NCBI GenBank assembly: GCA_944319875.1
Contig: CALUFR010000017.1
Location: 1-64,000, forward strand
Origin: an uncultured Bacteroides sp.
GTDB taxonomy: Bacteria > Bacteroidota > Bacteroidia > Bacteroidales > Bacteroidaceae
Length of the DNA stretch: 64,000 bases
Direction: 5' to 3'
Shown: positions 7,830-16,647 of the stretch, in pieces
Numbering within the stretch: position 1 is the first letter of the stretch
Layout of the letters: each line of letters opens with the position of its first letter
Position numbers and translations under genes: made by a program
The notes under the pieces: model-generated
Databases searched by the model: none
The model's input: the letters and a program-made list of their open reading frames with translations, nothing else
Told to the model about the DNA's origin: nothing

Positions 7830-9494
7830 ATGTTTATGGAACAAAGTTTTATCGCATACATTGAGAAGAGCATCAAGGAAAACTGGGATCTGGATGCCCT
7901 GACAGACTACAAGGGAGCTACGCTACAATACAAAGACGTCGCTCGAAAAATAGAGAAACTGCACATCATCTTTGAGGCAAGCGGCATCCGCAAAGGCGAC
8001 AAGATAGCCGTCTGCGGCCGCAACAGCTCACACTGGGGGGTGACTTTCCTGGCCACACTGACCTACGGAGCGGTCATCGTCCCCATCCTGCACGAATTCA
8101 AGGCGGACAACATACACAACATCGTGAATCACTCCGAAGCCAAACTGCTCTTTGTGGGCGACATGGCCTGGGAAAACCTGAACGAGAACGCCATGCCGCT
8201 GCTGGAGGGCATCTTCCTGATGACGGACTTCTCCATCCTTGTCTCCCGAAGCGAGAAGGTGGATTACGCCCGCGAGCACCTTAATGAGCTCTTCGGCAGG
8301 AAATATCCCAAGAACTTCCGCAAGGAACACATCTCCTACCATAAGGACCAGCCGGAAGAACTGGCTGTCATCAACTACACATCGGGCACCACCAGCTACT
8401 CCAAGGGTGTGATGCTGCCCTACCGCAGCCTGTGGTCCAATACCGCCTTCGCCTTCGAAGTGCTGCCGCTGAAATGTGGCGACAAGGTGGTGTCCATGCT
8501 CCCCATGGCCCACATGTACGGACTGGCTTTTGAATTCCTCTATGAGTTCGCGGCGGGTTGCCACATCTATTACCTGACGCGCATGCCGAGTCCGAAAATC
8601 ATTTTCCAGGCTTTTGCCGAGGTGAAGCCGCGCATCGTCATCGCCGTGCCGCTCATCATCGAGAAAATCATCAAGAAGAACGTACTGCCCAAGCTGGAGA
8701 CGCCGACCATGAAGCTGCTGCTGAAGGTGCCTTTCGTCAATGACAAAATCAAGGCGACCGTGCGGGAACAGGTGGTACAGGCCTTCGGCGGAAACTTTGA
8801 TGAAATCATCATCGGCGGAGCCGCCTTGAACCACGACGTGGAGCAATTCCTCCGGATGATAGACTTCCCCTACACCGTGGGCTACGGCATGACGGAATGC
8901 GGCCCCATCATCTGTTACGAGGACTGGAAGAGGTTCAAGATGGGTTCGTGCGGAAAAGCCGCCCCGCGCATGGAGGTCAAGATCGCCTCTCCCGATCCGG
9001 AAAACATTCCCGGCGAAATCGTTTGCCGCGGGCCCAATGTGATGCTGGGCTACTACAAGAACGAGGAGGCCACCCGGGAGGTGCTGGAACCGGAGGGCTG
9101 GCTACATACGGGCGACCTGGCGCTGATGGACCGCGAAGGCAACGTGACCATCAAGGGACGCAGCAAGAACATGCTCCTGGGACCCAGCGGACAGAACATC
9201 TATCCCGAAGAAATCGAAGACAAGCTGAACAACATGCCTTACGTGGCCGAAAGCATCATCGTGCAACAGAACGAACGGTTGGTGGGCCTGGTTTATCCGG
9301 ACTTTGACGATGCCTTTGCCCACGGCTTGACCAGCGAAGACATCGAGCGGGTGATGGAAGAAAACCGTGTGGCTCTGAACACCGAACTGCCGGCCTACAG
9401 CCAGATACATAAAATGAAAATCTACCCGGAAGAGTTTGAGAAGACGCCAAAGAAGTCCATCAAACGTTTCTTATATCAGGAAGCCAAAGGATGA
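7830..9494 (+). CDS. AMP-forming long-chain acyl-CoA synthetase/ligase
   Basis: 554 aa (a start two codons later, MEQSFIAY, is equally possible). The phosphate loop is INYTSGTTSYSKGVM (~186), a slightly unusual form of TSGTTGxPKG. Further motifs are YGMTECGP (~352), GWLHTGDLALMD (~425), IKGRSKNMLL and the hinge, and the C-terminal catalytic Lys in TPKKSIKRF. The enzyme activates a carboxylic acid as an acyl-adenylate and transfers it to CoA; a fatty acid is the likeliest substrate. No membrane segment is seen. It has its own promoter, and its TGA overlaps the ATG of the next gene (ATGA, 9491-9494), so the two products are probably translationally coupled. Confidence 0.85.
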   Translation: MFMEQSFIAYIEKSIKENWDLDALTDYKGATLQYKDVARKIEKLHIIFEASGIRKGDKIAVCGRNSSHWGVTFLATLTYGAVIVPILHEFKADNIHNIVNHSEAKLLFVGDMAWENLNENAMPLLEGIFLMTDFSILVSRSEKVDYAREHLNELFGRKYPKNFRKEHISYHKDQPEELAVINYTSGTTSYSKGVMLPYRSLWSNTAFAFEVLPLKCGDKVVSMLPMAHMYGLAFEFLYEFAAGCHIYYLTRMPSPKIIFQAFAEVKPRIVIAVPLIIEKIIKKNVLPKLETPTMKLLLKVPFVNDKIKATVREQVVQAFGGNFDEIIIGGAALNHDVEQFLRMIDFPYTVGYGMTECGPIICYEDWKRFKMGSCGKAAPRMEVKIASPDPENIPGEIVCRGPNVMLGYYKNEEATREVLEPEGWLHTGDLALMDREGNVTIKGRSKNMLLGPSGQNIYPEEIEDKLNNMPYVAESIIVQQNERLVGLVYPDFDDAFAHGLTSEDIERVMEENRVALNTELPAYSQIHKMKIYPEEFEKTPKKSIKRFLYQEAKG

Positions 9495-10714
9495 AGAAGA
9501 CTTACCTTACCACCCTGTTTATGTCCCTGCTCACGGCAGGGACTCTTTTTGCGCAGCCTCAGCCATCCACGCCCAACATCCGCAAGCCGGCAGGCATCAA
9601 TCTGTCTCTGTGGAAACGGATATCGACGCAACCCAATGACAGCACGGGAAGCACGCTCCTTAACATCGGTCTGTTCTCGTCCATGAACAACCTGAGCGGG
9701 GCGGGAATAAACGTCTTCGGAAGCCGTACGCGGCATGACGTCTGCGGCCTGCAACTGTCCGGCTTCTCGAACATGGCGGGAGGAACCATGCGGGGAATAC
9801 AAGTGGCGGGCATCACCAACATCAACGGAAACTGCGCCCGAGGCATCTCCCTCTCCGGACTGGTGGGCATACACGGCAACCAAAGCCACGGCCTGCTTGC
9901 ATCGGGCCTGTGCAACATCTTGGGGGACAGTCTCAAAGGAGTTACCTTCGCAGGGCTGCTCAACTTTGCGAGCAAAGACGGCGCAGGCCTTCACATGGCG
10001 GGCATGGCTAATGTAATGGGAGAAAACTATAAAGGGACTGCCCTGGCGGGAATACTGAACGTGACGGGAGGACGCATGACCGGCTGGCAGGCAAGCGGAA
10101 TAGCCAACATCACCGCCACAGACATGCACGGCCTGCAAACGGCTGTCATAGGGAACGTGGCCGGGAATGAACTACGGGGAGCGCAAATCGGATTGCTGAA
10201 CATGGCGAAAAAAGCGAAAGGGGTGCAAATCGGATTGTTCAACTACTACAAGGAAAACTTCGACGGACTTCAGATAGGACTGGTAAATGCCAATCCGCAC
10301 ACGCGGGTGCAACTGATGGTGTACGGCGGAAGCCACACGAAAGTGAATGTAGCGGCCCGCTTCAAGAACAAACTGTTCTATACCATCCTGGGAACAGGCA
10401 TGCCCTACTACTCTTTCAGTGACCGGTTTTCGGGCTCCGTGTTCTATCGCGCCGGTCTGGAGCTGCCTCTCTACAAATCGCTGTACGTCAGCGGAGACCT
10501 GGGCTATCAGCATATCGAGACCTTCCGAAACAAGGATAATGGCTGTCCCCGTCGCTTATACGCGCTTCAGCCGCGCGTCAACCTGGAATACCGCTTAAGC
10601 GAAAGGATGGGTGTCTTTGTGACAGGCGGCTATAGCTGGGACAGGCTTTATACGGAAAGCCGCAATTACGACAAAGGATGGATTATAGAAGGTGGCATCG
10701 TATTGTTCAACTGA
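9491..10714 (+). CDS. envelope protein with twelve 16-residue Gly/Asn repeats and beta-barrel-like C-terminus
   Basis: 407 aa with a signal peptide (cleavage near LFA-QPQ). Residues ~75-275 hold about twelve tandem units of 16 residues (the last ones 14-15) on the plan x-G-h-x-h-[AS]-G-h-x-N-h-x-G, for example RGIQVAGITNINGNCA and AGLHMAGMANVMGENY. Such regularity suggests a beta-solenoid or repeated hairpins. The last ~125 residues alternate polar and apolar residues with many Tyr/Gly (FYRAGLELPLYKSLYVSG, FVTGGYSWDRLY) and end GGIVLFN, like an outer-membrane barrel. The repeat resembles the surface repeats annotated in Leptospira LA_2272-type proteins, but I cannot confirm the family. The gene overlaps the acyl-CoA ligase by 4 bases. 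Function unknown. Confidence 0.65.
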   Translation: MKKTYLTTLFMSLLTAGTLFAQPQPSTPNIRKPAGINLSLWKRISTQPNDSTGSTLLNIGLFSSMNNLSGAGINVFGSRTRHDVCGLQLSGFSNMAGGTMRGIQVAGITNINGNCARGISLSGLVGIHGNQSHGLLASGLCNILGDSLKGVTFAGLLNFASKDGAGLHMAGMANVMGENYKGTALAGILNVTGGRMTGWQASGIANITATDMHGLQTAVIGNVAGNELRGAQIGLLNMAKKAKGVQIGLFNYYKENFDGLQIGLVNANPHTRVQLMVYGGSHTKVNVAARFKNKLFYTILGTGMPYYSFSDRFSGSVFYRAGLELPLYKSLYVSGDLGYQHIETFRNKDNGCPRRLYALQPRVNLEYRLSERMGVFVTGGYSWDRLYTESRNYDKGWIIEGGIVLFN

Positions 10715-10716
10715 GA

Positions 10717-12705
10717 CTATACCCGTTCCTTGATCAGGCCTGTGCGATAGGCCACCAGCAGTTTCTTCAAATCCTCAATCTGCGTACGCAACTCGATGCC
10801 CTTATCCGTATCTTTCACCATCATCCGCTGAGAGTTGAACTCCACAATAAAAGTGGTAGACTTGATGTCCTGTCCTTCCTCGATGGCCTTCTGGCGGCTT
10901 TGGAAAGGTTCATGCTGCACGAGTTGCAGGCCATGGGAGTGGTAGACCAAGGTGTAACCCGCAATGCCCGTCTCCGGCTGATAGGCTTTCGAGAATCCGC
11001 CGTCGATCACCAGCAGCTTGCCTTCGGCCTTGATGGGCTGTTCGCCCTTGATGGTCTTTACAGGCACATGCCCATTAATGATGTGGGCATGAGGTCCCGG
11101 CTCCACACCGAATTCCTTCAAGATATTGTTGCAGACCTCCACTTCGTTTCTCAACGTGTAATAATAGCCTTTGGTCTCCTTATGCAATGCCTTGTCGGCC
11201 ACAAAATAGCGTTCGAATGTAGCCATCTTGTCCTTATCGAACGAGGGAGCATCCGGACCGCACCACAAATACCACATGTAATCGAGTGCAAAAGCCTTGT
11301 CTTCCGAACCGTCTTCAGCGAAGTAGGCGGTGCGTACCAACTGGTCCACCTTCTTCAACAGTTTCTCGCCCCAATATTCCTTTCCGTTGATGGTCACATG
11401 CTTGAAGCTTCCGTCGGCATTCAGGGGTACCGAGGCATGATAGAGCAAGTTGCTGTTGCACACCAGGTACATGCCGCCATAGGTGAACAGGCAACGCATG
11501 TGTTTCTTCAGTTTCTCGCTGTTCATGAAGGAAGCGTGGAGTTTCTCCATCAGGTCATGCTCCTCCTCCGTCAGCCTGTAAGGGTCGGCAGGATCGATGG
11601 TCGGGAAGTTCGTGTCACGAAGCTCATACTCCTTGCCCTCGTACACAAAGACACCGCGCTCGAAGTCGATAAGATGCAACTGCTTCCGACTGCCCATGCC
11701 CAGTTCCGGGCGGCGGTCGATGATGGCAGCCTCCAGTTTCAGCTGAATAACAGTGATAGCCTTGTGCATCTGCGTGATGAGCCGCAGCGTCTTTTCGTTA
11801 TAGCGCCCGTCCGCAAAATTCATCTTAGGACTGAAGATACTACACGGATCGTCGCCATACACATCCATCGCAAACGTGGCAAGCGGCAGCAGGTTGATGC
11901 CGTAACCGTCCTCCAGGGTAGCCAGGTTGGCGTAACGCATCGACATCCGGATGACGTTGGCCATACAGGCATCGTTCCCCGAAGCGGCACCCATCCACAA
12001 GAGGTCGTGATTGCCCCATTGGATATCGAAGTTGTGATAATCGCAGAGCGTATCCATGATGATGTGCGCCCCCGGTCCACGGTCATAGATGTCACCTACG
12101 ATGTGCAGGGAGTCAATGGTCAGGCGCTGGATTAAGTTGCACATGGCTATGATAAAGTCATCGGAGCGCTTGGTGGAAATGATGGTGCTGATGATGACAT
12201 TGATATACGCATGCTTGTTGGGGTCGATGGTAGACTCGTGCAACAGCTCCTGGATGATATAAGAGAAATCCTTCGGCAACGCCTTCCGCACTTTGGAACG
12301 GGTATATTTAGAAGACACGTTCTGGCAGACCTTGACCAACTGGTTCAGCGTAATCAGATACCAGTCGTCGAGCTCTTTCTCATGCTCTTTGATCAGCCGC
12401 AACTTCTCCTCCGGATAATAAATCAGGGTACAGAGCTCCTTCTTCTCGCTCTCGCGCAACGTATGGCCGAAGATTTCGTTCACCTTGCGCTTTACCGCTC
12501 CCGAGGCATTCTTCAACACATGCTGGAAAGCTTCATACTCCCCATGTATATCGGTCAGGAAGTGCTCCGTCCCCTTCGGAAGGTTCAGAATAGCCTCCAG
12601 GTTGATAATCTCGGTACTGGCGTCAGCTATTGTCGGAAAGCTGCGCGACAATAACTGCAAATAGCGCAGATCACTTATAATACTTTCAGCAGTAATGTTT
12701 CCCAT
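10717..12705 (-). CDS. fbp: class III fructose-1,6-bisphosphatase
   Basis: 662 aa, the usual length for class III FBPase. The calcineurin-like metallophosphatase motifs are in order: DIHGEYEAF (Asp52, His54), GDIYDRGPGAH (~203) and GNHDLLWMG (~230). A later His is in INGHVPV. The enzyme hydrolyses fructose-1,6-bisphosphate to fructose-6-phosphate in gluconeogenesis, in the cytosol with a Mn/Mg-type metal centre. It is the last gene of a minus-strand run after the YidE-like transporter (45-base gap) and converges with the repeat protein, the two stops lying only two bases apart, with no visible terminator between them. Confidence 0.93.
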   Translation of the reverse strand: MGNITAESIISDLRYLQLLSRSFPTIADASTEIINLEAILNLPKGTEHFLTDIHGEYEAFQHVLKNASGAVKRKVNEIFGHTLRESEKKELCTLIYYPEEKLRLIKEHEKELDDWYLITLNQLVKVCQNVSSKYTRSKVRKALPKDFSYIIQELLHESTIDPNKHAYINVIISTIISTKRSDDFIIAMCNLIQRLTIDSLHIVGDIYDRGPGAHIIMDTLCDYHNFDIQWGNHDLLWMGAASGNDACMANVIRMSMRYANLATLEDGYGINLLPLATFAMDVYGDDPCSIFSPKMNFADGRYNEKTLRLITQMHKAITVIQLKLEAAIIDRRPELGMGSRKQLHLIDFERGVFVYEGKEYELRDTNFPTIDPADPYRLTEEEHDLMEKLHASFMNSEKLKKHMRCLFTYGGMYLVCNSNLLYHASVPLNADGSFKHVTINGKEYWGEKLLKKVDQLVRTAYFAEDGSEDKAFALDYMWYLWCGPDAPSFDKDKMATFERYFVADKALHKETKGYYYTLRNEVEVCNNILKEFGVEPGPHAHIINGHVPVKTIKGEQPIKAEGKLLVIDGGFSKAYQPETGIAGYTLVYHSHGLQLVQHEPFQSRQKAIEEGQDIKSTTFIVEFNSQRMMVKDTDKGIELRTQIEDLKKLLVAYRTGLIKERV

Positions 12706-12750
12706 GACTTTATCATTATTAATACGTTTTTCTTTATTCTGTGTCTCACA

Positions 12751-14439
12751 TCACCCCAGCAGGAACATCAGCAGCACCTGGACAATGATAACCCGCAAGA
12801 ACATGCAAAGCGGATAGACCGTGGCATAGGATACGGACGGATTATCTCCCGGAATGGTATCACTGGCATAATTCAATGCCATCGGGTTGGCCATGCTGCC
12901 ACAGAGCATACCGATCACAGAGCCGAAATCCACCTTCATCCACTTGAACGCCACCACGCCCATAATCAGCACCGGCACCAAAGTCAATATAAACCCCACT
13001 CCGATCCACAACAATCCTTCGGGGCGAATGACCGTCTCAAAGAAATGCTCGCCCGCGTCAAGCCCCAGGCAGGCCAGATACAAAGAGAGGCCCAAAGCGC
13101 GGAGCATCAGATTGGCGCTGCGAGTGGTATAAGTCACCATGTGCAGGCGCGGGCCGAACGTGCCTATCAGGATGCCGACAATGATGGGACCACCGGCCAA
13201 TCCCAACTTCACCGGCGCACTGATGCCCGGAATGGAAATGGGGATAGCGCCCAGAATAAGTCCCAACACAACACCGATAAACACAGCCACCAGGTTGGGT
13301 TCTTTCAGGCTCTTGATGGCATTGCCCAACACCTTCTCCACATTGTGCACGGCCGCCGCCTCGCCGACGATTGTCAGGCGGTCGCCCAACTGCAAGGTAA
13401 GGCCGGCTGTAGCCAACAGCTGCACTCCGCTTCGATAGACACGCGTAATGTTGATGCCATAATGATTACGCAGGTGGAGGGAACCCAGCTTCTTGCCGTT
13501 CAGCTCAGGGCGGGTCACCACAATGCGCTGGGAAATCAGCTTGCTGTCAATAGCATCCCAGTCAATGTTTTCCTTATTCCAGTCCGTATGTTCCTGTTCT
13601 CCGAAAAGCACCGTCATGGCAGCCGCCTCTTTTTCCGAAGTAATGACCAGCAGGCGGTCGCCTTTCATCACGACCTTGTCCGATGTAGGGATGATAACCT
13701 TTCCATCGCGCCACAAACGGGAAATCACAAACTTGGAATGGCTCAGGTCCGCTATCTCCTTCACGCTCTTGCCAAAGATACCCGGATTATGCACCTGGAA
13801 AGCACCGATATACGTCTTGTTCTCATTCTCCTTTTCCGATATTTCCAGGTCTTTGTCCTTTACCATCAGCTTGCGGATAATCAGAATGGCCAGTATGACG
13901 CCTATCACGCCTAAGGGATAAGTGACCGCACAACCCAAAGCCGGTGTGCTGGCGTCCATACCCATCTGCTTCAGCGTCTGCTGGGCGGCTCCCAAGGCCG
14001 GCGTGTTGGTGGTGGCGCCGCAAAGGATGCCCGCCATGTCGGGCAAGGAGATGCCTGTCAGCCAACTGCCTGCTACCGCCATAAAGGTCCCGAGCAGCAC
14101 GACCCCGATGCCCAGCATGTTAAGGCGAATGCCTTCATTGCGAAAAGAGCTGAAGAAGCCGGGGCCCACCTGCAGCCCTAAGGCATATACAAATATCACC
14201 AGGCCGAAACTCTCGGCATAGTTCAGCATTTGAGGGTCAATCTTCAACCCCAGATGTCCGGCCAATATGCCGATAAAAAAGACAAAAGTGACACCCAACG
14301 ATATGCCTCCTACACGTATCTTGCCCAGCCCGAGTCCAATGGCACAGATGAGCGATAGTATCACCACCGCCTGCAAGGCCGATGGTTCTATAAACAGATT
14401 ATACAGCCAGTCCACAATCAGTTCAAGTTTGGGGTTCAA
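12751..14439 (-). CDS. YidE/AspT-family putative transporter with two RCK-C domains
   Basis: 562 aa. Five or six membrane segments (residues ~10-190) are followed by two TrkA-C/RCK-C domains (~205-285, ending KGDRLLVIT; ~295-375, ending LGDRLTIVG) and then another block of membrane segments with [16 protein letters not shown] and GAIPISIPG. This duplicated layout defines the aspartate:alanine exchanger family. The substrate is not known for this branch. The start is TTG 14439 ([11 protein letters not shown]): an in-frame stop lies four codons upstream and no ATG is near. The TTG overlaps the dedA stop (TTGA), so expression probably depends on coupling to dedA. Confidence 0.85.
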   Translation of the reverse strand: MNPKLELIVDWLYNLFIEPSALQAVVILSLICAIGLGLGKIRVGGISLGVTFVFFIGILAGHLGLKIDPQMLNYAESFGLVIFVYALGLQVGPGFFSSFRNEGIRLNMLGIGVVLLGTFMAVAGSWLTGISLPDMAGILCGATTNTPALGAAQQTLKQMGMDASTPALGCAVTYPLGVIGVILAILIIRKLMVKDKDLEISEKENENKTYIGAFQVHNPGIFGKSVKEIADLSHSKFVISRLWRDGKVIIPTSDKVVMKGDRLLVITSEKEAAAMTVLFGEQEHTDWNKENIDWDAIDSKLISQRIVVTRPELNGKKLGSLHLRNHYGINITRVYRSGVQLLATAGLTLQLGDRLTIVGEAAAVHNVEKVLGNAIKSLKEPNLVAVFIGVVLGLILGAIPISIPGISAPVKLGLAGGPIIVGILIGTFGPRLHMVTYTTRSANLMLRALGLSLYLACLGLDAGEHFFETVIRPEGLLWIGVGFILTLVPVLIMGVVAFKWMKVDFGSVIGMLCGSMANPMALNYASDTIPGDNPSVSYATVYPLCMFLRVIIVQVLLMFLLG

Positions 14440-15092
14440 TCTTGATGTTTATTCCTTGCGTTCTTAATCCGCACCCGCAGCACTTCCACCACGGCCGGCA
14501 AGACGGACACGATTATGATGGCCACCACCAGCAACTTCAGGTTCTGCTGCACGAAAGGCAGGTCTCCGAAAAAGTAGCCCGCATAGCAGAACAAGGCTAC
14601 CCATAGCAAACCGCCCGACACGTTGTAAAGCATGAAATAATAGTAGTGCATCTTGCCCATGCCCGCCACGAACGGTGCAAAGGTACGCACAATCGGGACA
14701 AAACGGGCTATGATAATCGTTTTCCCGCCATACTTTTTGTAGAATTCATGTGTCTTATCCAGATGACTCTGCTTGAATATTTTGGACTTGGGATTACTGA
14801 ACAGCTTTTTCCCGAAGAAATGACCGATGGCATAGTTGCTTGAATCTCCCAGAACGGCCGCTACAAAGACGATAAGTACCAGTATATTGACCTCCAGCGG
14901 CATGTCGGGCTGTGCGCAGATGGCTCCTGCCACGAAGAGCAAAGAGTCTCCCGGCAGAAAAGGGGTAACTACCAGACCGGTCTCACAAAAGATAATAAGA
15001 AAAAGGATGGCATAGGTCCACAAGTGATAAGCTTGCACAATGTTGAGCATGTGCTGGTCTATGTGCAGGACGAAATCGATGATGAAATCCAT
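14436..15092 (-). CDS. DedA family membrane protein (VTT domain)
   Basis: 218 aa from ATG 15092 ([16 protein letters not shown]). A longer open frame would run into the tRNA-Glu gene. Motifs typical of Ded[19 protein letters not shown] (~35-52), [17 protein letters not shown] (~90), and [18 protein letters not shown] (~140). There are four or five membrane segments and a basic C-terminus. DedA proteins are inner-membrane proteins needed for envelope and lipid homeostasis; several are now viewed as lipid flippases or scramblases. It lies downstream of three tRNA genes on the same strand and overlaps the next gene. Confidence 0.88.
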   Translation of the reverse strand: MDFIIDFVLHIDQHMLNIVQAYHLWTYAILFLIIFCETGLVVTPFLPGDSLLFVAGAICAQPDMPLEVNILVLIVFVAAVLGDSSNYAIGHFFGKKLFSNPKSKIFKQSHLDKTHEFYKKYGGKTIIIARFVPIVRTFAPFVAGMGKMHYYYFMLYNVSGGLLWVALFCYAGYFFGDLPFVQQNLKLLVVAIIIVSVLPAVVEVLRVRIKNARNKHQD

Positions 15093-15171
15093 AACAATGT
15101 CACATTTTACAATGAATTCAACCAAAAAAGGCGACCGCAGATATAATCGCAGCCGCCTGTTTTTCAACTTG

Positions 15172-15243
15172 TAGTGGATACGAGAATCGAACTCGTGTTC
15201 CATGCGTGAGAGGCATGTGTCCTAGCCGCTAGACGAATCCACC
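15172..15243 (-). tRNA. tRNA-Glu (CTC)
   Basis: 72 bases. Acceptor arm GGTGGAT/ATCCACT with a G1-U72 wobble, anticodon arm CATGC-CTCTCAC-GCATG giving anticodon CTC (codon GAG), T-arm ACGAG-TTCGATT-CTCGT. No encoded CCA. Last of the three-tRNA cluster. Confidence 0.92.
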
Positions 15244-15255
15244 ATTAAAATCTTG

Positions 15256-15328
15256 TACACCCTCAGGGATTCGAACCCTGGACCCACTGATTAAGAGTCA
15301 GTTGCTCTACCAACTGAGCTAAGGGTGC
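15256..15328 (-). tRNA. tRNA-Lys (CTT)
   Basis: 73 bases. Acceptor GCACCCT/AGGGTGT, D-arm with AGCTCAGTTGGTAGAGC, anticodon arm ACTGA-CTCTTAA-TCAGT giving CTT (codon AAG), T-loop TTCGAAT. It lies 12 bases after tRNA-Glu counted on the plus strand. Confidence 0.94.
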
Positions 15329-15339
15329 TTATTACGCTG

Positions 15340-15426
15340 CGGAAGCTGGGGGATTCGAACCCCCGGTACGGTAACCCGTACGGCAGTTTAGCAAACTGCT
15401 GGTTTCAGCCACTCACCCAAACTTCC
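15340..15426 (-). tRNA. tRNA-Ser (GCT)
   Basis: 87 bases with the long variable arm of a class II tRNA (CGTACGGGTTACCGTACG). Acceptor GGAAGTT/AGCTTCC, anticodon arm GCAGT-TTGCTAA-ACTGC giving GCT (codons AGC/AGU). First gene of the cluster; a promoter lies just upstream. Confidence 0.94.
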
Positions 15427-15435
15427 TCAGTGACT

Positions 15436-15488
15436 CGCATTTTTCGGAAATGCGCTGCAAAGGTAGGGAAAGTTTTGGACTATGCAAA
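15436..15488 (-). promoter_or_regulatory. promoter and leader hairpin of the tRNA cluster
   Basis: On the minus strand TTTG (15485-15488) and TACCTTTG (15458-15465) are 19 bases apart, a full match to the Bacteroides promoter. Between the -7 box and tRNA-Ser is a perfect hairpin, CGCATTT-TTCGG-AAATGCG when read on the plus strand (15436-15454). It should form at the 5' end of the precursor transcript, perhaps as a processing signal. Confidence 0.75.
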
Positions 15489-15595
15489 CCTTTCTGCCAT
15501 ATTTTTTTCATCGTTTTTTAACCTGCCCGCCTAAACTATTAGCTTTCAAAATCATAAACCCCTGCAAAAATAAGGGAAGAAAATCTTTTTTTGCG

Positions 15596-15603
15596 TATCT
15601 TTG
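15596..15603 (+). promoter_or_regulatory. -7 promoter element of the Crp/Fnr gene
   Basis: TATCTTTG fits TAnnTTTG and lies 33 bases before the ATG. No good -33 TTTG is found at 19-21 bases; a T-rich run (15585-15592) is nearer. Confidence 0.5.
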
Positions 15604-15636
15604 TCCCACGAATGACAAACCTAAACACGAATTAAG

Positions 15637-16221
15637 ATGGATACCTTATTAAAAGAAACTATAAATGCCGCGGTCAACTCACGCTATCCGGCCATGAACC
15701 CCGAAGACAGAAAGCTGATTGAAGAAATTCTGGAAAGGAAAGATTTCAAGAAAGGGGAAATCCTCCTTAACGAAGATCAAATCAGCCATAATATTCTGAT
15801 AGTGGGCAAAGGCATGATACGCCAATTCTATTATAAGAACGGGAAAGACGTGACCGAACATTTCTCCTACGAAGGCTGCATAGCCATGTGCATCGAAAGC
15901 ATGCTGAAGCAGGAGCCCACCCGCCTGCTGATAGAAGCCTTGGAGGACGGGACGACCTATCTGCTGAACTACAACAGACTGACGGCACTGGCGGAAGCAT
16001 CCTGGGAGGTGAACATGTTCTACCGGAAAACCCTGGAGTACTCCCTGATCCAATCGCAGGTCAAAGCCGACTCCTGGCGTTTTGAAACGGCACGCGAACG
16101 ATACATCCACCTGATGCAGGCTCAGCCCGAGGTCATCAAACGGGCCCCCCTGTCGCACATCGCCTCCTACCTGCTGATGACACCGGAGACCCTGAGCAGA
16201 GTCCGCTCCGGCATCCTATGA
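15637..16221 (+). CDS. Crp/Fnr family transcriptional regulator
   Basis: 194 aa. Residues ~25-125 form a cyclic-nucleotide-binding-like beta roll (KKGEILLNEDQISHNILIVGKGMIRQF). The long dimer helix follows (~125-150). The C-terminal helix-turn-helix is short: HIASYLLMTPETLSRVRSGIL. The effector-contacting Arg/Glu of true CRP is not evident, so cAMP binding is doubtful. Bacteroides genomes carry many such small regulators, usually of unknown signal. It is monocistronic; downstream is a long repeat-rich gap. Confidence 0.85.
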   Translation: MDTLLKETINAAVNSRYPAMNPEDRKLIEEILERKDFKKGEILLNEDQISHNILIVGKGMIRQFYYKNGKDVTEHFSYEGCIAMCIESMLKQEPTRLLIEALEDGTTYLLNYNRLTALAEASWEVNMFYRKTLEYSLIQSQVKADSWRFETARERYIHLMQAQPEVIKRAPLSHIASYLLMTPETLSRVRSGIL

Positions 16222-16273
16222 TATAATGACGAATTTATGTGTGTGTTCATTTTTCACCACAGATTAGAAGTAA

Positions 16274-16400
16274 CTGTCATGTTGAGCGTTGTTCTCCCCC
16301 GATAACGGGGGAGTAAAGAGTGGGTACGAAGCGCAGTCGAAACATCTCACATAACGCATGGGAAAGTGTCACATGAGACCCTTCGATTACCGGGTGACAG
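16274..16400 (-). repeat. dispersed palindromic repeat, copy 2
   Basis: It begins CTGTCATGTTGAGCG and ends CCGGGTGACAG. Compared with copy 1 at 5796-5879 it is inverted: its right arm matches the reverse complement of the left arm of copy 1. It is longer because of an inserted small hairpin, CTCCCCCG-ATAA-CGGGGGAG (16294-16313). Confidence 0.7.
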
Positions 16401-16491
16401 ATACCACTTGAATAAAAATATAAATCTGTGTAATCTAACGGCTAAAGCTACAAATCAACACTTCTAAAGCGGGATTATCGAAGGGAAACGA

Positions 16492-16528
16492 ACGCCCCGT
16501 GTCGTGAGGGTGTAACGACACGGGGCGT
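16492..16528. repeat. perfect 14-bp hairpin
   Basis: ACGCCCCGTGTCGT (16492-16505) and ACGACACGGGGCGT (16515-16528) are exact reverse complements around a 9-base loop. No T-run follows on either strand, so it is not a standard terminator. Confidence 0.75.
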
Positions 16529-16535
16529 CAGGTGA

Positions 16536-16576
16536 TCACGAAGCGTGGCGTGACACCCTCACGAAGCGTGGCGTGA
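16536..16576. repeat. direct repeat of an 18-mer, period 23
   Basis: TCACGAAGCGTGGCGTGA occurs at 16536-16553 and exactly again at 16559-16576. The 18-mer has short self-complementary ends (TCACG/CGTGA). Confidence 0.8.
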
Positions 16577-16589
16577 GAGTTGAGGGAGA

Positions 16590-16647
16590 TAAAGTGCCAC
16601 TTGAGCGTCGTAAAGTGCCACTTGAGCGCCGTAAAGTGCCACTTGAG
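16590..16647. repeat. three tandem palindromic units, 21-bp period
   Basis: TAAAGTGCCACTTGAG occurs at 16590-16605, 16611-16626 and 16632-16647, identical each time, separated by CG(T/C)CG-type linkers. Each unit contains AAGTG-C-CACTT, an 11-base palindrome. Two helical turns separate the units, so they face the same side of the DNA. Confidence 0.8.

Noticed and set aside
10678..12135. Open frame of 485 codons on the plus strand
   Set aside because: Antisense to fbp, whose motifs and length are secure; no start context or family resemblance.
13045..13914. Open frame of 289 codons on the plus strand
   Set aside because: Antisense to the YidE-like transporter, no motif.
15325..15534. Small open frame over the tRNA-Ser region
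   Set aside because: It is the reverse of tRNA-Ser and its promoter; not a protein gene.
16536..16647. Possible CRISPR array
   Set aside because: Repeats are few, short and nearly contiguous with 5-base linkers, with no spacers and no cas genes.
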